Assembly (NCBI GenBank): GCA_934446675.1
Contig: CAKSEL010000002.1
Span: forward strand, 62,001-126,000
DNA from: an uncultured Eubacteriales bacterium
Lineage (GTDB): Bacteria > Bacillota > Clostridia > Oscillospirales > CAG-382
Direction of reading: 5' to 3'
DNA length: 64,000 nucleotides
The translations under genes were made by a program, and so were the position numbers. Under the pieces are notes generated by a model. The model saw nothing but the letters and a program-made list of their open reading frames with translations, was not told where the DNA came from and ran no database searches. Every line of letters starts with the position of its first letter. Position 1 is the first letter of the stretch. Positions 16,324-24,589 of the stretch are shown here, piece after piece.

Positions 16324-17268
16324 TCAGAACTTATTGAAAATATCGTGGTGCTTTCTGACGTTTAAGTTTCTGTCAAGAAAAGCCATGTAAAGACCTTCGG
16401 TCATATGCGACTCTTCTATCGGGTGAAGATCCGCGACGGGAGATGTGAAAAGTCCCTGCACGATATATCCGACGCCGAGTTTTGAAAATGTTTCAAGTTC
16501 GGATTCAAGGTACGGCAGTCTCTCGTCCTCTGTCGGCGCGCCCCAGCAGCATTCGGTAATAAGAAACGGCTTTCCGAAAGTTTCTATATAATCCATAAGT
16601 TCGACCGTCTCGGCTTCAAACACGTCCTTTGGCTTATTATGCTGGTTATACGGGTGCAGGCTTATTACGTCAACGGACGGCGCAAGTCTTATGACGTCGC
16701 GTATTTTCTTTTCTCCGTTGAAATAGCAGCACTGCGAGCCGACAGTTATTCTTCTGCCGTCAGCGGTTCTGAGCACGCGTATCATTTCTTCGAGAAATTC
16801 CGAAACCTTGTCGAATGCGCGGTCATATCCGTAAACGTTGTTATAAGGCTCGTTTGCAATGTCATGCATGAGTATATCGGCGTTCTTTACCGCATTTACG
16901 CAGTCCCTGAGATACACTCTGTACTGTTCGTACATATTTTTTGAAACGCACTCGGCGGTAAATCCTCCGAAAGCCGGAAGTCCGAACCAGCCGTTGAAGT
17001 ACGTGGGTATTATTTTAATGCCCTCCGCGCTGATTATTTCGCACGCGGTCTTTATTGCAGAAAGATATTTTTCTTCATCCGAAATGTATGCGTCAAAGGA
17101 AAGCCACACTCTTATCGTGTTCATATTCGGAAATTTCTGCTTCCCGGTATGTATCATGGTTTTATAGCGCTGCGCGTCGAATTTCAGCCACGCGTCTGTT
17201 CCCGTAGCTCCCCACTCCGGCTGTATGTTAAATCCGCGCACGTATGAGTATTCGTCTCTCATTCTCAT
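16324..17268 (-). CDS. Cellulase-like (GH5-type) glycoside hydrolase without signal peptide
   Basis: A 314-residue clan-A TIM-barrel protein. Key residues are visible: Glu140 in HDIANEPYN as probable acid/base and Glu239 in FLITECCW as probable nucleophile, with RVWLSF on strand 2 and ISLHPYN on a later strand. This is the GH5-type arrangement, although GH39 or another clan-A family is possible. There is no signal peptide, so it should act inside the cell on imported oligosaccharides. The ATG at 17268 has only a weak ribosome site; the second ATG, two codons on, is equally plausible. The promoter carries a palindrome that looks like an operator. Confidence 0.75.
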   Translation of the reverse strand: MRMRDEYSYVRGFNIQPEWGATGTDAWLKFDAQRYKTMIHTGKQKFPNMNTIRVWLSFDAYISDEEKYLSAIKTACEIISAEGIKIIPTYFNGWFGLPAFGGFTAECVSKNMYEQYRVYLRDCVNAVKNADILMHDIANEPYNNVYGYDRAFDKVSEFLEEMIRVLRTADGRRITVGSQCCYFNGEKKIRDVIRLAPSVDVISLHPYNQHNKPKDVFEAETVELMDYIETFGKPFLITECCWGAPTEDERLPYLESELETFSKLGVGYIVQGLFTSPVADLHPIEESHMTEGLYMAFLDRNLNVRKHHDIFNKF

Positions 17269-17306
17269 TCTTACGGTCTCATTTTTATATTTCGGACTAT
17301 ATCCGG

Positions 17307-17335
17307 ATTATACCGTGAAGCAAAAGTGTTTGCTT
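17307..17335 (-). promoter_or_regulatory. Promoter -10 and candidate operator of the GH5-like gene
   Basis: Minus-strand TATAAT at 17307-17312. Immediately upstream lies a palindrome with 7-bp half-sites, AAGCAAA and TTTGCTT (17318-17335), four bases apart, where the -35 would be. No good -35 is seen, which fits an activator- or repressor-controlled promoter. Confidence 0.5.
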
Positions 17336-17416
17336 GCGGCGCAATGCTTTTTGTGTGTACATTATACCTTATTTTTCAATGAAACATTCTGCCGCAAAAT
17401 TTGAAGTATTCTGCTT

Positions 17417-17710
17417 TTATTTGCCGTGCTCAGAACGCCTGTATTTGTCCGGCGTCATGCCGTAACGCTTTGAAAACTGCCTTATAAAATGTTAGGTGCT
17501 GTTATATCCGCACATATTTGCTATGTCCGACACGGAATACTCTCCGTACACTAGCATCGCCGCGGCTTTATCGGTGCGCACCCGTATTATATCGGCGTTA
17601 AGCGCAGTTCCGAACAGTTCTTTGTACAGGTGCTGAAAATACGACGTGCTCATATACATTTTTGCCGCAAGCTCCGGGGCGTTATATGATTTTTCGGCAT
17701 TGTCAACCGG
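17417..17710 (-). pseudogene. AraC family regulator remnant with internal stop codon
   Basis: Only the C-terminal DNA-binding part of an AraC protein is left. The frame reads APELAAKMYMSTSYFQHLYK (first helix-turn-helix), then SVSDIANMCGYNST, a TAA at 17492-17494, then HFIRQFSKRYGMTPDKYRR to a stop at 17417. Family members usually have Ser at the stop position, so a single TCA-to-TAA change explains it. The sensor domain is missing; upstream lies the terminator of the deacetylase gene. It is next to the GH5-like gene that it may once have regulated. Confidence 0.8.
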
Positions 17711-17723
17711 TTTTATGCACACA

Positions 17724-17752
17724 CAAAAGAACCGCGCCGAAAAGCGCGGTTC
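17724..17752 (-). terminator. Terminator of the deacetylase pair
   Basis: Minus strand: GAACCGCGC pairs with GCGCGGTTC (9 bp, loop TTTTCG), then TTTTGTGTG. It begins six bases after the stop codon. Confidence 0.8.
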
Positions 17753-17757
17753 GTGAA

Positions 17758-18471
17758 TCATTCAAGTTCAGCCGTGCCTTCGTTAAGTTCCATAAGTTCG
17801 GACACGGTTACAAAGCTGTATCCTTTTTCCCTTAGTTCGGGAAGAATTACCTTGAGTGCGTCCGGCGTGGGACTGCCCTTTACGTTATAGTCGTGAAACA
17901 GGATTATATCTCCGTTCTGAAGATTGCCCAGCACCGTATTTACAACGGACGAGACCGGAGGTCTTGACCAGTCGCGCGTGTCCTGGCGCCACGACCACAG
18001 CACAGGCGTGCAGTCGTAGCTCTCTATGGTCTTGATAATCCCGTCGTCAAAATATCCTCCCGGAGAACGGAACAGCCGCGGTGCTTTTCCCGTGATATCC
18101 TCGACTATTTTCTGAGTTTTTTCTATCTCGTTCACAAGCTCCGACGCGCCTATTACTTTCATTTTCGGGTGGGAATAGGTGTGATTTCCTATCTCGTGTC
18201 CCTCGTCAAACTCACGCTTTACAAGTTCGGGATTTTTTTCGGCGTTCTGCCCTATTACAAAAAACGTAGCCTTTGCGTCGTATTTTTTCAGAATATCGAG
18301 TATCTGCGCGGTATATTCCGTATGAGGTCCGTCGTCAAAGGTAAGAGCCACGTATTTCCCTGCCGATCGGTTTGCGGCAAACACGTCGTTTTTCCCGGCG
18401 GCGCAGACCGCACACGAAAGCAAAAGCACCGCAAGACAAGCACATAAAAGTGCAAAAACTCTCTTTTTCAT
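17758..18471 (-). CDS. Secreted polysaccharide deacetylase (NodB domain)
   Basis: A 237-residue protein. Residues 1-25 are a signal peptide (MKKR, hydrophobic core, CAVCAAG). The NodB domain follows with motif 1 TFDDGPHTEYT (catalytic Asp and metal Asp), motif 2 HTYSHP (metal histidines), motif 3 FRSPGGYFDD, and motif 5 ILFHDYN. All metal and catalytic residues are present, so it should remove acetyl groups from peptidoglycan or another surface glycan. It lies 19 bp downstream of a second deacetylase, so they are probably co-transcribed. Confidence 0.9.
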   Translation of the reverse strand: MKKRVFALLCACLAVLLLSCAVCAAGKNDVFAANRSAGKYVALTFDDGPHTEYTAQILDILKKYDAKATFFVIGQNAEKNPELVKREFDEGHEIGNHTYSHPKMKVIGASELVNEIEKTQKIVEDITGKAPRLFRSPGGYFDDGIIKTIESYDCTPVLWSWRQDTRDWSRPPVSSVVNTVLGNLQNGDIILFHDYNVKGSPTPDALKVILPELREKGYSFVTVSELMELNEGTAELE

Positions 18472-18490
18472 GTTATCTTACACTTCTTTC

Positions 18491-19249
18491 TTATCTGAAA
18501 TCGTCAAGCGAACAGAATTCGTAGCCTTTATCTTTCATGTCCTTTATAAAGCTTTCGAGAATGGCGGCGTTTGTGCTTGACGTCGGGTGAAACAGTGCGA
18601 CGCAGCCGTTATGCACGCGCGATTCCACAAGCGAAAGAGCCTTGTCGGGCGGCATTTGTCTGTTTTCGTCCCAGTCTGCATATGCAAGACTCCAGAAAAC
18701 CGTCTTATATCCGAGTTTGTTTGCCATTTCCAGATTCAGCTTTGAAAAAGTACCCTCCGGCGGTCTGTAATATTTATCCGCCTCAAATCCGCACTTTTCG
18801 CGCACGACGTCCTCCAGTCCGCAAAGCTCCGCCTTAAAGGTTTCAAAATCAGTAACTCCGCTCATGTTCCTGTGGGACTTTGTATGATTGCACACAAGGT
18901 GTCCTTCGTCCTTCATTCTCTTCACAAGCTCGGTATTTTCCTTGGCTATCTGCGGCAGAATAAAGAAAGCTCCGGGGACGTTCTGTTCTTTTAATACATT
19001 CAGTATCTTTTCGACGTTTCCGTTTTCGTATCCTGCGTCAAAAGTAAGATATATTCTCTTTTCATCGGGATTTCCGAGATATATCGCGCCGTTTTCCTTT
19101 GCAAATCCCGCAGCTTCCGGGCAGCATTGGGGCTGGACGTTATCTTTTGCCGGCTTGAAATACCAGCCTATGCTCTCGGATCTTACCCTGTGCGGTACCG
19201 AAAAACACAGCGTCAGCAAAAACAGCGCGGCAAGCATCTTTTTTTTCAT
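18491..19249 (-). CDS. pdaA: PdaA-like peptidoglycan deacetylase
   Basis: A 252-residue secreted protein: signal peptide 1-24 (MKKKMLAALFLLTLCFSV), a linker with GWYFKP, then a NodB domain whose first motif reads LTFDAGYENG rather than TFDDGP, the variant typical of PdaA, the muramic-acid deacetylase needed for spore cortex delta-lactam. HTKSH, YRPPEGTFS and ALFHPTS complete the site. The symbol is by similarity; a role in sporulation is inferred from the family. The ATG at 19249 follows GAGGAG. Confidence 0.85.
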   Translation of the reverse strand: MKKKMLAALFLLTLCFSVPHRVRSESIGWYFKPAKDNVQPQCCPEAAGFAKENGAIYLGNPDEKRIYLTFDAGYENGNVEKILNVLKEQNVPGAFFILPQIAKENTELVKRMKDEGHLVCNHTKSHRNMSGVTDFETFKAELCGLEDVVREKCGFEADKYYRPPEGTFSKLNLEMANKLGYKTVFWSLAYADWDENRQMPPDKALSLVESRVHNGCVALFHPTSSTNAAILESFIKDMKDKGYEFCSLDDFR

Positions 19250-19335
19250 TTTTTCACATCTCCTCGCATTTTTGATGCCGTTTTTATTGTCTGCGTTTTA
19301 CATAGGCTTTATTATGCCCATTTTTACCTTTGCAC

Positions 19336-19368
19336 TGCATAATCTCTGCATAAAATCGCGTTTATGCA
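19336..19368. promoter_or_regulatory. Candidate ArgR operator cluster upstream of argG
   Basis: TGCATAAT (19336-19343) is followed by an exact palindrome TGCATAAA-N6-TTTATGCA (19347-19368). The half-site resembles ARG-box halves (TGNATAA). Together with a third copy at 19442 it suggests arginine-dependent repression of the operon; the palindrome is clear, the protein that binds is inferred. Confidence 0.5.
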
Positions 19369-19441
19369 CTTTAATATTCATTTAAAAAGTGTCTGATTTT
19401 GATGTATATATTGTAAAGAATATAACAAATATAAGTTCAAA

Positions 19442-19503
19442 TGCATAAAAAATGTAAATTCATGCGGTTTTCTATTGATTTTATCAAAAAGCGGTGGTAT
19501 AAT
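19442..19503 (+). promoter_or_regulatory. argG promoter with promoter-proximal TGCATAAA box
   Basis: TTGATT (19475-19480), 17-bp spacer, perfect TATAAT (19498-19503). TGCATAAA (19442-19449) with a partial reverse copy ending ATTCATGC (by 19465) lies just upstream of the -35, another candidate ArgR site. Confidence 0.65.
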
Positions 19504-19542
19504 TCAGACAATAAAAAAATTCTTGCAAAAAAGGTGACGAAA

Positions 19543-20769
19543 ATGGATAAGACAAAAATCAAAAAGGTAGTTCTCGCATATTCCGGAGGACTTGATACAT
19601 CTATCATTATTCCGTGGCTCAAGGAAAACTACAACAACTGCGAAGTAATCGCCGTTTCCGGAAACGTAGGTCAGGCGGACGAGCTTGAAGGTCTTGAAGA
19701 AAAGGCTCTCAAAACCGGCGCGTCGAAGCTCTATGTTGAAGATCTCACCGACGAATTTGTAGACGATTTCATTGTTCCTACCGTAAAGGCAGGAGCGCTG
19801 TACGAAAAATATATGCTCGGCACAAGCTTTGCACGTCCCGTAATCGCAAAGCGTCTTGTTGAAATAGCTCTCAAAGAGGGCGCGGACGCGATCTGCCACG
19901 GCTGCACCGGCAAAGGCAACGATCAGGTTCGTTTTGAACTTGCGGTAAAGGCTCTCGCCCCCGACATGCCGATTATCGCGCCCTGGCGTGAGTGGGACAT
20001 CAAGAGCCGCGACGAAGAAATAGATTACGCGGAGGCTCACAACATTCCCCTTAAAATAAACCGCGAAACAAACTATTCAAAGGACAAGAACCTCTGGCAT
20101 CTTTCGCACGAAGGACTTGATCTTGAGGACGCAGGAAACGAGCCGCTTTACGAAAAGAAGGGATTTCTTGAAATGGGCGTATCTCCCATCGACGCTCCCG
20201 ACAAGCCCACTTACATAACCCTCGATTTTGAAAAAGGCGTTCCCGTTGCATTCAACGACAAGAAAATGAGCGCAAAGGAGATCGTCCTTGAACTCAACAA
20301 GGTCGGCGGAGAAAACGGAATCGGTCTTCTCGACATAGTAGAAAACCGTCTTGTAGGCATGAAGTGCCGCGGCGTATACGAAACTCCCGGCGGAGCTATT
20401 CTGTATGCGGCTCACGAATACCTCGAAACGCTCACCCTTGACAAGATGACCTCTCACAAGAAAGAGGAGCTTGCAATTACCTTTGCGGAACTCGTATACA
20501 ACGGTCAGTGGTTCTCGCCTTTGCGCGAAGCTCTGAGTGCCTTTGTTGACAAAACTCAGGAAACCGTAACGGGCAAGGTTAAGCTCAAGCTCTACAAGGG
20601 CAACATCATAAAAGCAGGCGCATGGAGCGACTACACGCTGTATTCTGAGGAGATTGCAACCTTCGGCGAGGATCACGTATACAATCAGGCGGACGCTACG
20701 GGCTTTATCAACCTCTACGGACTTCCCACAACGGTTCGTGCACGCGCTCAGAAAAACTGGAAAAAGTAA
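19543..20769 (+). CDS. argG: Argininosuccinate synthase
   Basis: A 408-residue enzyme that joins citrulline and aspartate with ATP to give argininosuccinate. The ATP-pyrophosphatase P-loop AYSGGLDTS lies at 12-20; GNVGQADELEGL, CHGCTGKGNDQVRFE and ETNYSKDKNLWHLSHEG are the standard citrulline and aspartate sites. The ATG at 19543 follows AAGGTGA and gives the family's length; the in-frame ATG at 19441 is upstream of the promoter. First gene of the arginine operon, with candidate ArgR boxes ahead. Confidence 0.98.
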   Translation: MDKTKIKKVVLAYSGGLDTSIIIPWLKENYNNCEVIAVSGNVGQADELEGLEEKALKTGASKLYVEDLTDEFVDDFIVPTVKAGALYEKYMLGTSFARPVIAKRLVEIALKEGADAICHGCTGKGNDQVRFELAVKALAPDMPIIAPWREWDIKSRDEEIDYAEAHNIPLKINRETNYSKDKNLWHLSHEGLDLEDAGNEPLYEKKGFLEMGVSPIDAPDKPTYITLDFEKGVPVAFNDKKMSAKEIVLELNKVGGENGIGLLDIVENRLVGMKCRGVYETPGGAILYAAHEYLETLTLDKMTSHKKEELAITFAELVYNGQWFSPLREALSAFVDKTQETVTGKVKLKLYKGNIIKAGAWSDYTLYSEEIATFGEDHVYNQADATGFINLYGLPTTVRARAQKNWKK

Positions 20770-20788
20770 TCAAATACAACAATTATAA

Positions 20789-20812
20789 CAGGGCAAGCCT
20801 AAACTTGCCCTG
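20789..20812 (+). terminator. Hairpin between argG and argH (partial terminator or processing site)
   Basis: CAGGGCAAG pairs with CTTGCCCTG (9-bp perfect stem, 6-base loop), followed by AATTTAATT rather than a true T-run. It probably lowers or stabilises, but does not stop, transcription into argH. Confidence 0.6.
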
Positions 20813-20874
20813 AATTTAATTATCGACACCGCTTAATTTGACACCGCATAACAGATGAAAGGTTTGCTGAAAAT

Positions 20875-22248
20875 ATGAAAATGTGGCAGGGACGGTTCAA
20901 AAAGGAAGAGGACGAAAGCGTAAACGACTTCAACTCCTCGATCTCCTTTGACAGCCGTATGTACAAAGAGGACATCACGGGTAGCATTGCTCACGCAAGA
21001 ATGCTCGGAAACACGGGTATTATCGACAAGGACGAAAGCTTAAAAATAATCGACGGTCTGAAAGGAATTCTCTCGGACATAGAGAGCGGAAAGCTTGAGT
21101 TTGATCCCAAGGCGGAGGACATTCATATGTTCGTCGAGCAGGTGCTTACGGAACGCATAGGCGACGCCGGAAAACGGCTTCACACCTCGCGCAGCAGAAA
21201 CGATCAGGTTGCTCTCGACACAAGAATGTATCTTCTCGGTCAGATAGACGAGGTAACGGCGCTTATAAAAAATCTATCCCACGTCATAATCGAAAAGGCA
21301 AAATCAAATACCTCGACGGTTATGCCCGGATACACCCATCTCCAGCGCGCACAGCCGGTCACTCTCGCACATCAGCTGCTTGCGTATGCACAGATGTTAA
21401 AGCGCGACGTGCAGCGTCTTTGCGACTGCCGCGAAAGAACAAACATAATGCCTCTCGGCTCCTGCGCTCTTGCCGGTACCACCTACCCTATCGACAGGCT
21501 TTCGGTTGCGGACGAACTCGGATTTTCCGGCGTTACGCAGAACAGCATAGACGGGGTTTCCGACAGGGATTTCGTGCTTGAACTCGCATTCTGCCTGTCG
21601 GCTGTCATGATGCACCTTTCAAGATTTTCCGAAGAAGTAATACTCTGGTGCAGCAGCGAATTCGGATTTATGGAGCTTGACGACGCATTCGCAACGGGTT
21701 CGTCAATAATGCCCCAGAAGAAAAACCCCGATATTGCCGAGCTTGTACGCGGCAAGACAGGACGCGTTTACGGTTCTCTCATGACTCTGCTCACCGTTAT
21801 GAAAGGACTTCCGCTTGCCTACAACAAGGATATGCAGGAGGACAAGGAAGCAATATTTGACGCTCTCGACAACACAAAGCTCTGTCTTGAAATATTCGCA
21901 AAAATGCTTGACACCGCGTCATTCCGCACGGAAAAACTACGTGCCGCTGCGGGATTCGGATTTATAAACGCTACCGACTGCGCGGATTATCTTGTCAAAA
22001 AGGGTATGCCGTTCAGACAGGCCTACAAGATCGTCGGCGAGCTTGTTGCGGTATGCATAGAAAAGAACACGACGTTTGAAAAACTGCCGATCGAAGAATA
22101 CAGGAAAGTATCCGACGTATTTGACGGAGGAGTATATGCGGCAGTCGACCTTGACGCCTGCGTAAACGGCAGAAGCGTTATCGGAGGTCCCGCAGAGAGC
22201 GCGGTAAAGGCACAGATAGCGGAACTTGAAAGCTTTTTCAAAGATTAA
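20875..22248 (+). CDS. argH: Argininosuccinate lyase
   Basis: A 457-residue enzyme that splits argininosuccinate into arginine and fumarate. It opens with MKMWQGRF, the usual start for ArgH, and holds HTSRSRNDQVALDTRM, the catalytic-His region GYTHLQRAQPVTLAHQ and the superfamily signature GSSIMPQKKNPD on the flexible serine loop. The ATG at 20875 follows GAAAGG. It is 105 bp after argG with a hairpin between, and 13 bp before argC, which is probably translationally close-coupled. Confidence 0.98.
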   Translation: MKMWQGRFKKEEDESVNDFNSSISFDSRMYKEDITGSIAHARMLGNTGIIDKDESLKIIDGLKGILSDIESGKLEFDPKAEDIHMFVEQVLTERIGDAGKRLHTSRSRNDQVALDTRMYLLGQIDEVTALIKNLSHVIIEKAKSNTSTVMPGYTHLQRAQPVTLAHQLLAYAQMLKRDVQRLCDCRERTNIMPLGSCALAGTTYPIDRLSVADELGFSGVTQNSIDGVSDRDFVLELAFCLSAVMMHLSRFSEEVILWCSSEFGFMELDDAFATGSSIMPQKKNPDIAELVRGKTGRVYGSLMTLLTVMKGLPLAYNKDMQEDKEAIFDALDNTKLCLEIFAKMLDTASFRTEKLRAAAGFGFINATDCADYLVKKGMPFRQAYKIVGELVAVCIEKNTTFEKLPIEEYRKVSDVFDGGVYAAVDLDACVNGRSVIGGPAESAVKAQIAELESFFKD

Positions 22249-22261
22249 GGAGGGCGGTTTT

Positions 22262-23305
22262 ATGAGCGACACAAAGAAAATAAACGCCGGTATAATCGGC
22301 GCGACGGGATATGCGGGCTGCGAGCTTTTCAGACTGCTTACCTGTCACAAAAACGTAAACATAAGCGCGGTATCCTCTTCAAGCTTTGAGGGAAAACAGC
22401 TTTCCGAAATATATCCGGCTCTCTCGGGCAAAGGCGACATGTTTCTCTGCGGCATGGACGAGGTTATAGAAAAATCCGACGTCATCTTTGCGGCTCTTCC
22501 GCACGGACTTTCGGAACCTCTTGCCGAAAAATGCATATCGGCAGGCAAAGTGCTTATAGATCTCGGCGCGGATTTCAGGCTTTACGACAAAGACGACTAC
22601 AAAAAGTGGTACGGACTTGATTTCAAATATCCGTCCTTACACAAAAAAGCGCTCTACTGTCTGCCCGAAATAAACAGGGACAAGATCAAAAGCGTCGATA
22701 TAATCGCAAATCCCGGCTGCTATCCGACAAGCATTGCTCTCGGACTTATGCCGGTGCTCAAAAACGGTCTTTGCTTTACGGACAGCATTATAATTGACTC
22801 AAAGAGCGGCGTTACGGGCGCCGGACGTTCTCTCACCCAGAACACTCACTATCCCGACGCAAACGAGGCTTTCTCGGCTTACAAGGCAGGTCTTCACAGA
22901 CATACTCCCGAAATCGAACAGACATTGAGCATTCTTTCGGGCAAGGAAATAAACGTCACCTTTGTTCCTCATCTGCTGCCGGTAAACCGCGGTATTCTCT
23001 CGACAATATACATAAAGACAAACAGGAATTTTGACGAAATATACAGCTGCTACAAAGAAGCTTACAAAGATGAAAAATTCGTGCGCGTAATGCCGCAGAA
23101 CTCATATGCAAACATCAAAAACGTAAGAATGTCAAACTACTGCGACATATCTCTGCATTTTGACGCGCACACTTCCACGCTTATAATCACAAGCGCGATA
23201 GACAACATGGTCAAAGGCGCTGCCGGACAGGCAATACAGAACATGAACATACGCTTCGGCTTTGACGAGGACGAGGCTCTGACCATGCTTGCGCCATCTT
23301 TCTGA
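22262..23305 (+). CDS. argC: N-acetyl-gamma-glutamyl-phosphate reductase
   Basis: A 347-residue NADPH-dependent reductase that makes N-acetylglutamate semialdehyde. GIIGATGYAGCELFRLL is the nucleotide-binding start, IANPGCYPTSIALGL holds the catalytic Cys, and SKSGVTGAGRS plus HRHTPEIEQ complete the active site. The ATG at 22262 follows AAGGAGG; the upstream in-frame ATG (22226) lies inside argH. It sits between argH and argJ in the operon. Confidence 0.98.
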   Translation: MSDTKKINAGIIGATGYAGCELFRLLTCHKNVNISAVSSSSFEGKQLSEIYPALSGKGDMFLCGMDEVIEKSDVIFAALPHGLSEPLAEKCISAGKVLIDLGADFRLYDKDDYKKWYGLDFKYPSLHKKALYCLPEINRDKIKSVDIIANPGCYPTSIALGLMPVLKNGLCFTDSIIIDSKSGVTGAGRSLTQNTHYPDANEAFSAYKAGLHRHTPEIEQTLSILSGKEINVTFVPHLLPVNRGILSTIYIKTNRNFDEIYSCYKEAYKDEKFVRVMPQNSYANIKNVRMSNYCDISLHFDAHTSTLIITSAIDNMVKGAAGQAIQNMNIRFGFDEDEALTMLAPSF

Positions 23306-23322
23306 CAAACGGGGTGAATAAT

Positions 23323-24561
23323 ATGAACGAAACAAAGATAAAACGCGCAGAAGGCGGTGTTACATATCCTCTGGGCTTTAAGGCTTCGGGTATACACTGC
23401 GGACTTCGCAAAAACAAGAACAAAAAGGATCTTGCTCTCATACTTGCCGATACAGAGTGCGACGCCGCCGCAATCTACACAACGAACAAGGTATACGGCG
23501 CACCCATAAAGGTAACGAGAGCGCACCTCGAAAACGGAAAGGCGCGCGCCGTCATATGCAACAGCGGAAACGCCAACACCTGCAATCCCGACGGCGTTGA
23601 AAAGGCGCAAACCATGTGCAAGGCTCTTTCCGAAAAGCTCGGAATCGACGAAAACGACGTCGTTGTAGCCTCCACCGGCGTAATAGGTCAGACGCTTGAC
23701 GTACAGCCCATAATAAACGGCATACCGACGCTTATTTCGGAGCTTGACAGCTCGCCCGAAGCAGGCTACTGCGCCGCAGCCGCAATAATGACCACCGACA
23801 CAAGGCTCAAACAGATCGCTGCCGAGATCACGCTTTCGGGAAAGACCGTAAAAATAGGCGGAATGGCAAAGGGTTCGGGCATGATAAGTCCCAACATGGC
23901 GACAATGCTCTGCTTTATAACGACAGACGCCGACATTGATTATACCGTGCTTCGTCCTCTGCTCAAAGAGGTTGCCGACAAGACCTTTAACATGATAAGC
24001 GTAGACGGCGACACAAGCACCAACGACACGCTCTGTGTTCTCGCGTCCGGAAAAGCCGGGAACGCACGCATAACGCAGCAGAACGGAGAGGACTACGAAA
24101 ACTTTAAGGCAGGACTTGAGTACATATGCAAATATCTTGCGCGCAAAATGGCTGCCGACGGAGAGGGCGCGACAAAGCTGCTTGAATGTAAGATACGCGG
24201 CTGCTCGGATTATCAGAAAGCGCGCGTGCTTGCAAAATCCGTAATAAATTCTCCGCTTGTAAAAACGGCTATGTTCGGTTCCGACGCAAACTGGGGACGC
24301 GTACTCTGCGCTCTCGGCTATGCAGGAGTTGAATTCGATCCGGAAAAGGTTGAGGTAAACTTTATATCAAATTCCGGCGAAATAAACGTCTGCAAAAACG
24401 GCGGAAACGTAAACTTCGACGAGGACAAGGCTAAAACCGTTCTCAGCGCAGACGCGGTTACCATCGATGTGGATATGCACGAGGGCGACAGCACTGCAAC
24501 AGCATTCGGCTGCGATTTAAGCTACGAATATGTGCGCATAAACGGCGACTACCGCTCATAA
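23323..24561 (+). CDS. argJ: Bifunctional glutamate N-acetyltransferase / ornithine acetyltransferase
   Basis: A 412-residue Ntn-type enzyme that recycles the acetyl group from acetylornithine to glutamate. The self-cleavage site is visible: KGSGMISPNMATML, with Ala193-Thr194 as the cut and Thr194 the new N-terminal nucleophile; ASTGVIGQTL forms the oxyanion region. Presence of ArgJ implies the cyclic acetyl pathway, so argE is not needed; no argA or argE is seen. The ATG at 23323 follows GGGGTGA; the GTG at 23314 overlaps that site. Confidence 0.97.
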   Translation: MNETKIKRAEGGVTYPLGFKASGIHCGLRKNKNKKDLALILADTECDAAAIYTTNKVYGAPIKVTRAHLENGKARAVICNSGNANTCNPDGVEKAQTMCKALSEKLGIDENDVVVASTGVIGQTLDVQPIINGIPTLISELDSSPEAGYCAAAAIMTTDTRLKQIAAEITLSGKTVKIGGMAKGSGMISPNMATMLCFITTDADIDYTVLRPLLKEVADKTFNMISVDGDTSTNDTLCVLASGKAGNARITQQNGEDYENFKAGLEYICKYLARKMAADGEGATKLLECKIRGCSDYQKARVLAKSVINSPLVKTAMFGSDANWGRVLCALGYAGVEFDPEKVEVNFISNSGEINVCKNGGNVNFDEDKAKTVLSADAVTIDVDMHEGDSTATAFGCDLSYEYVRINGDYRS

Positions 24562-24589
24562 ATTATTTTTTGCGAAAGGCAGCACTTCT

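Noticed and set aside
20077..20676. 199-codon minus-strand ORF over argG
   Set aside because: Antisense to the well-conserved argG; no ribosome site or domain.
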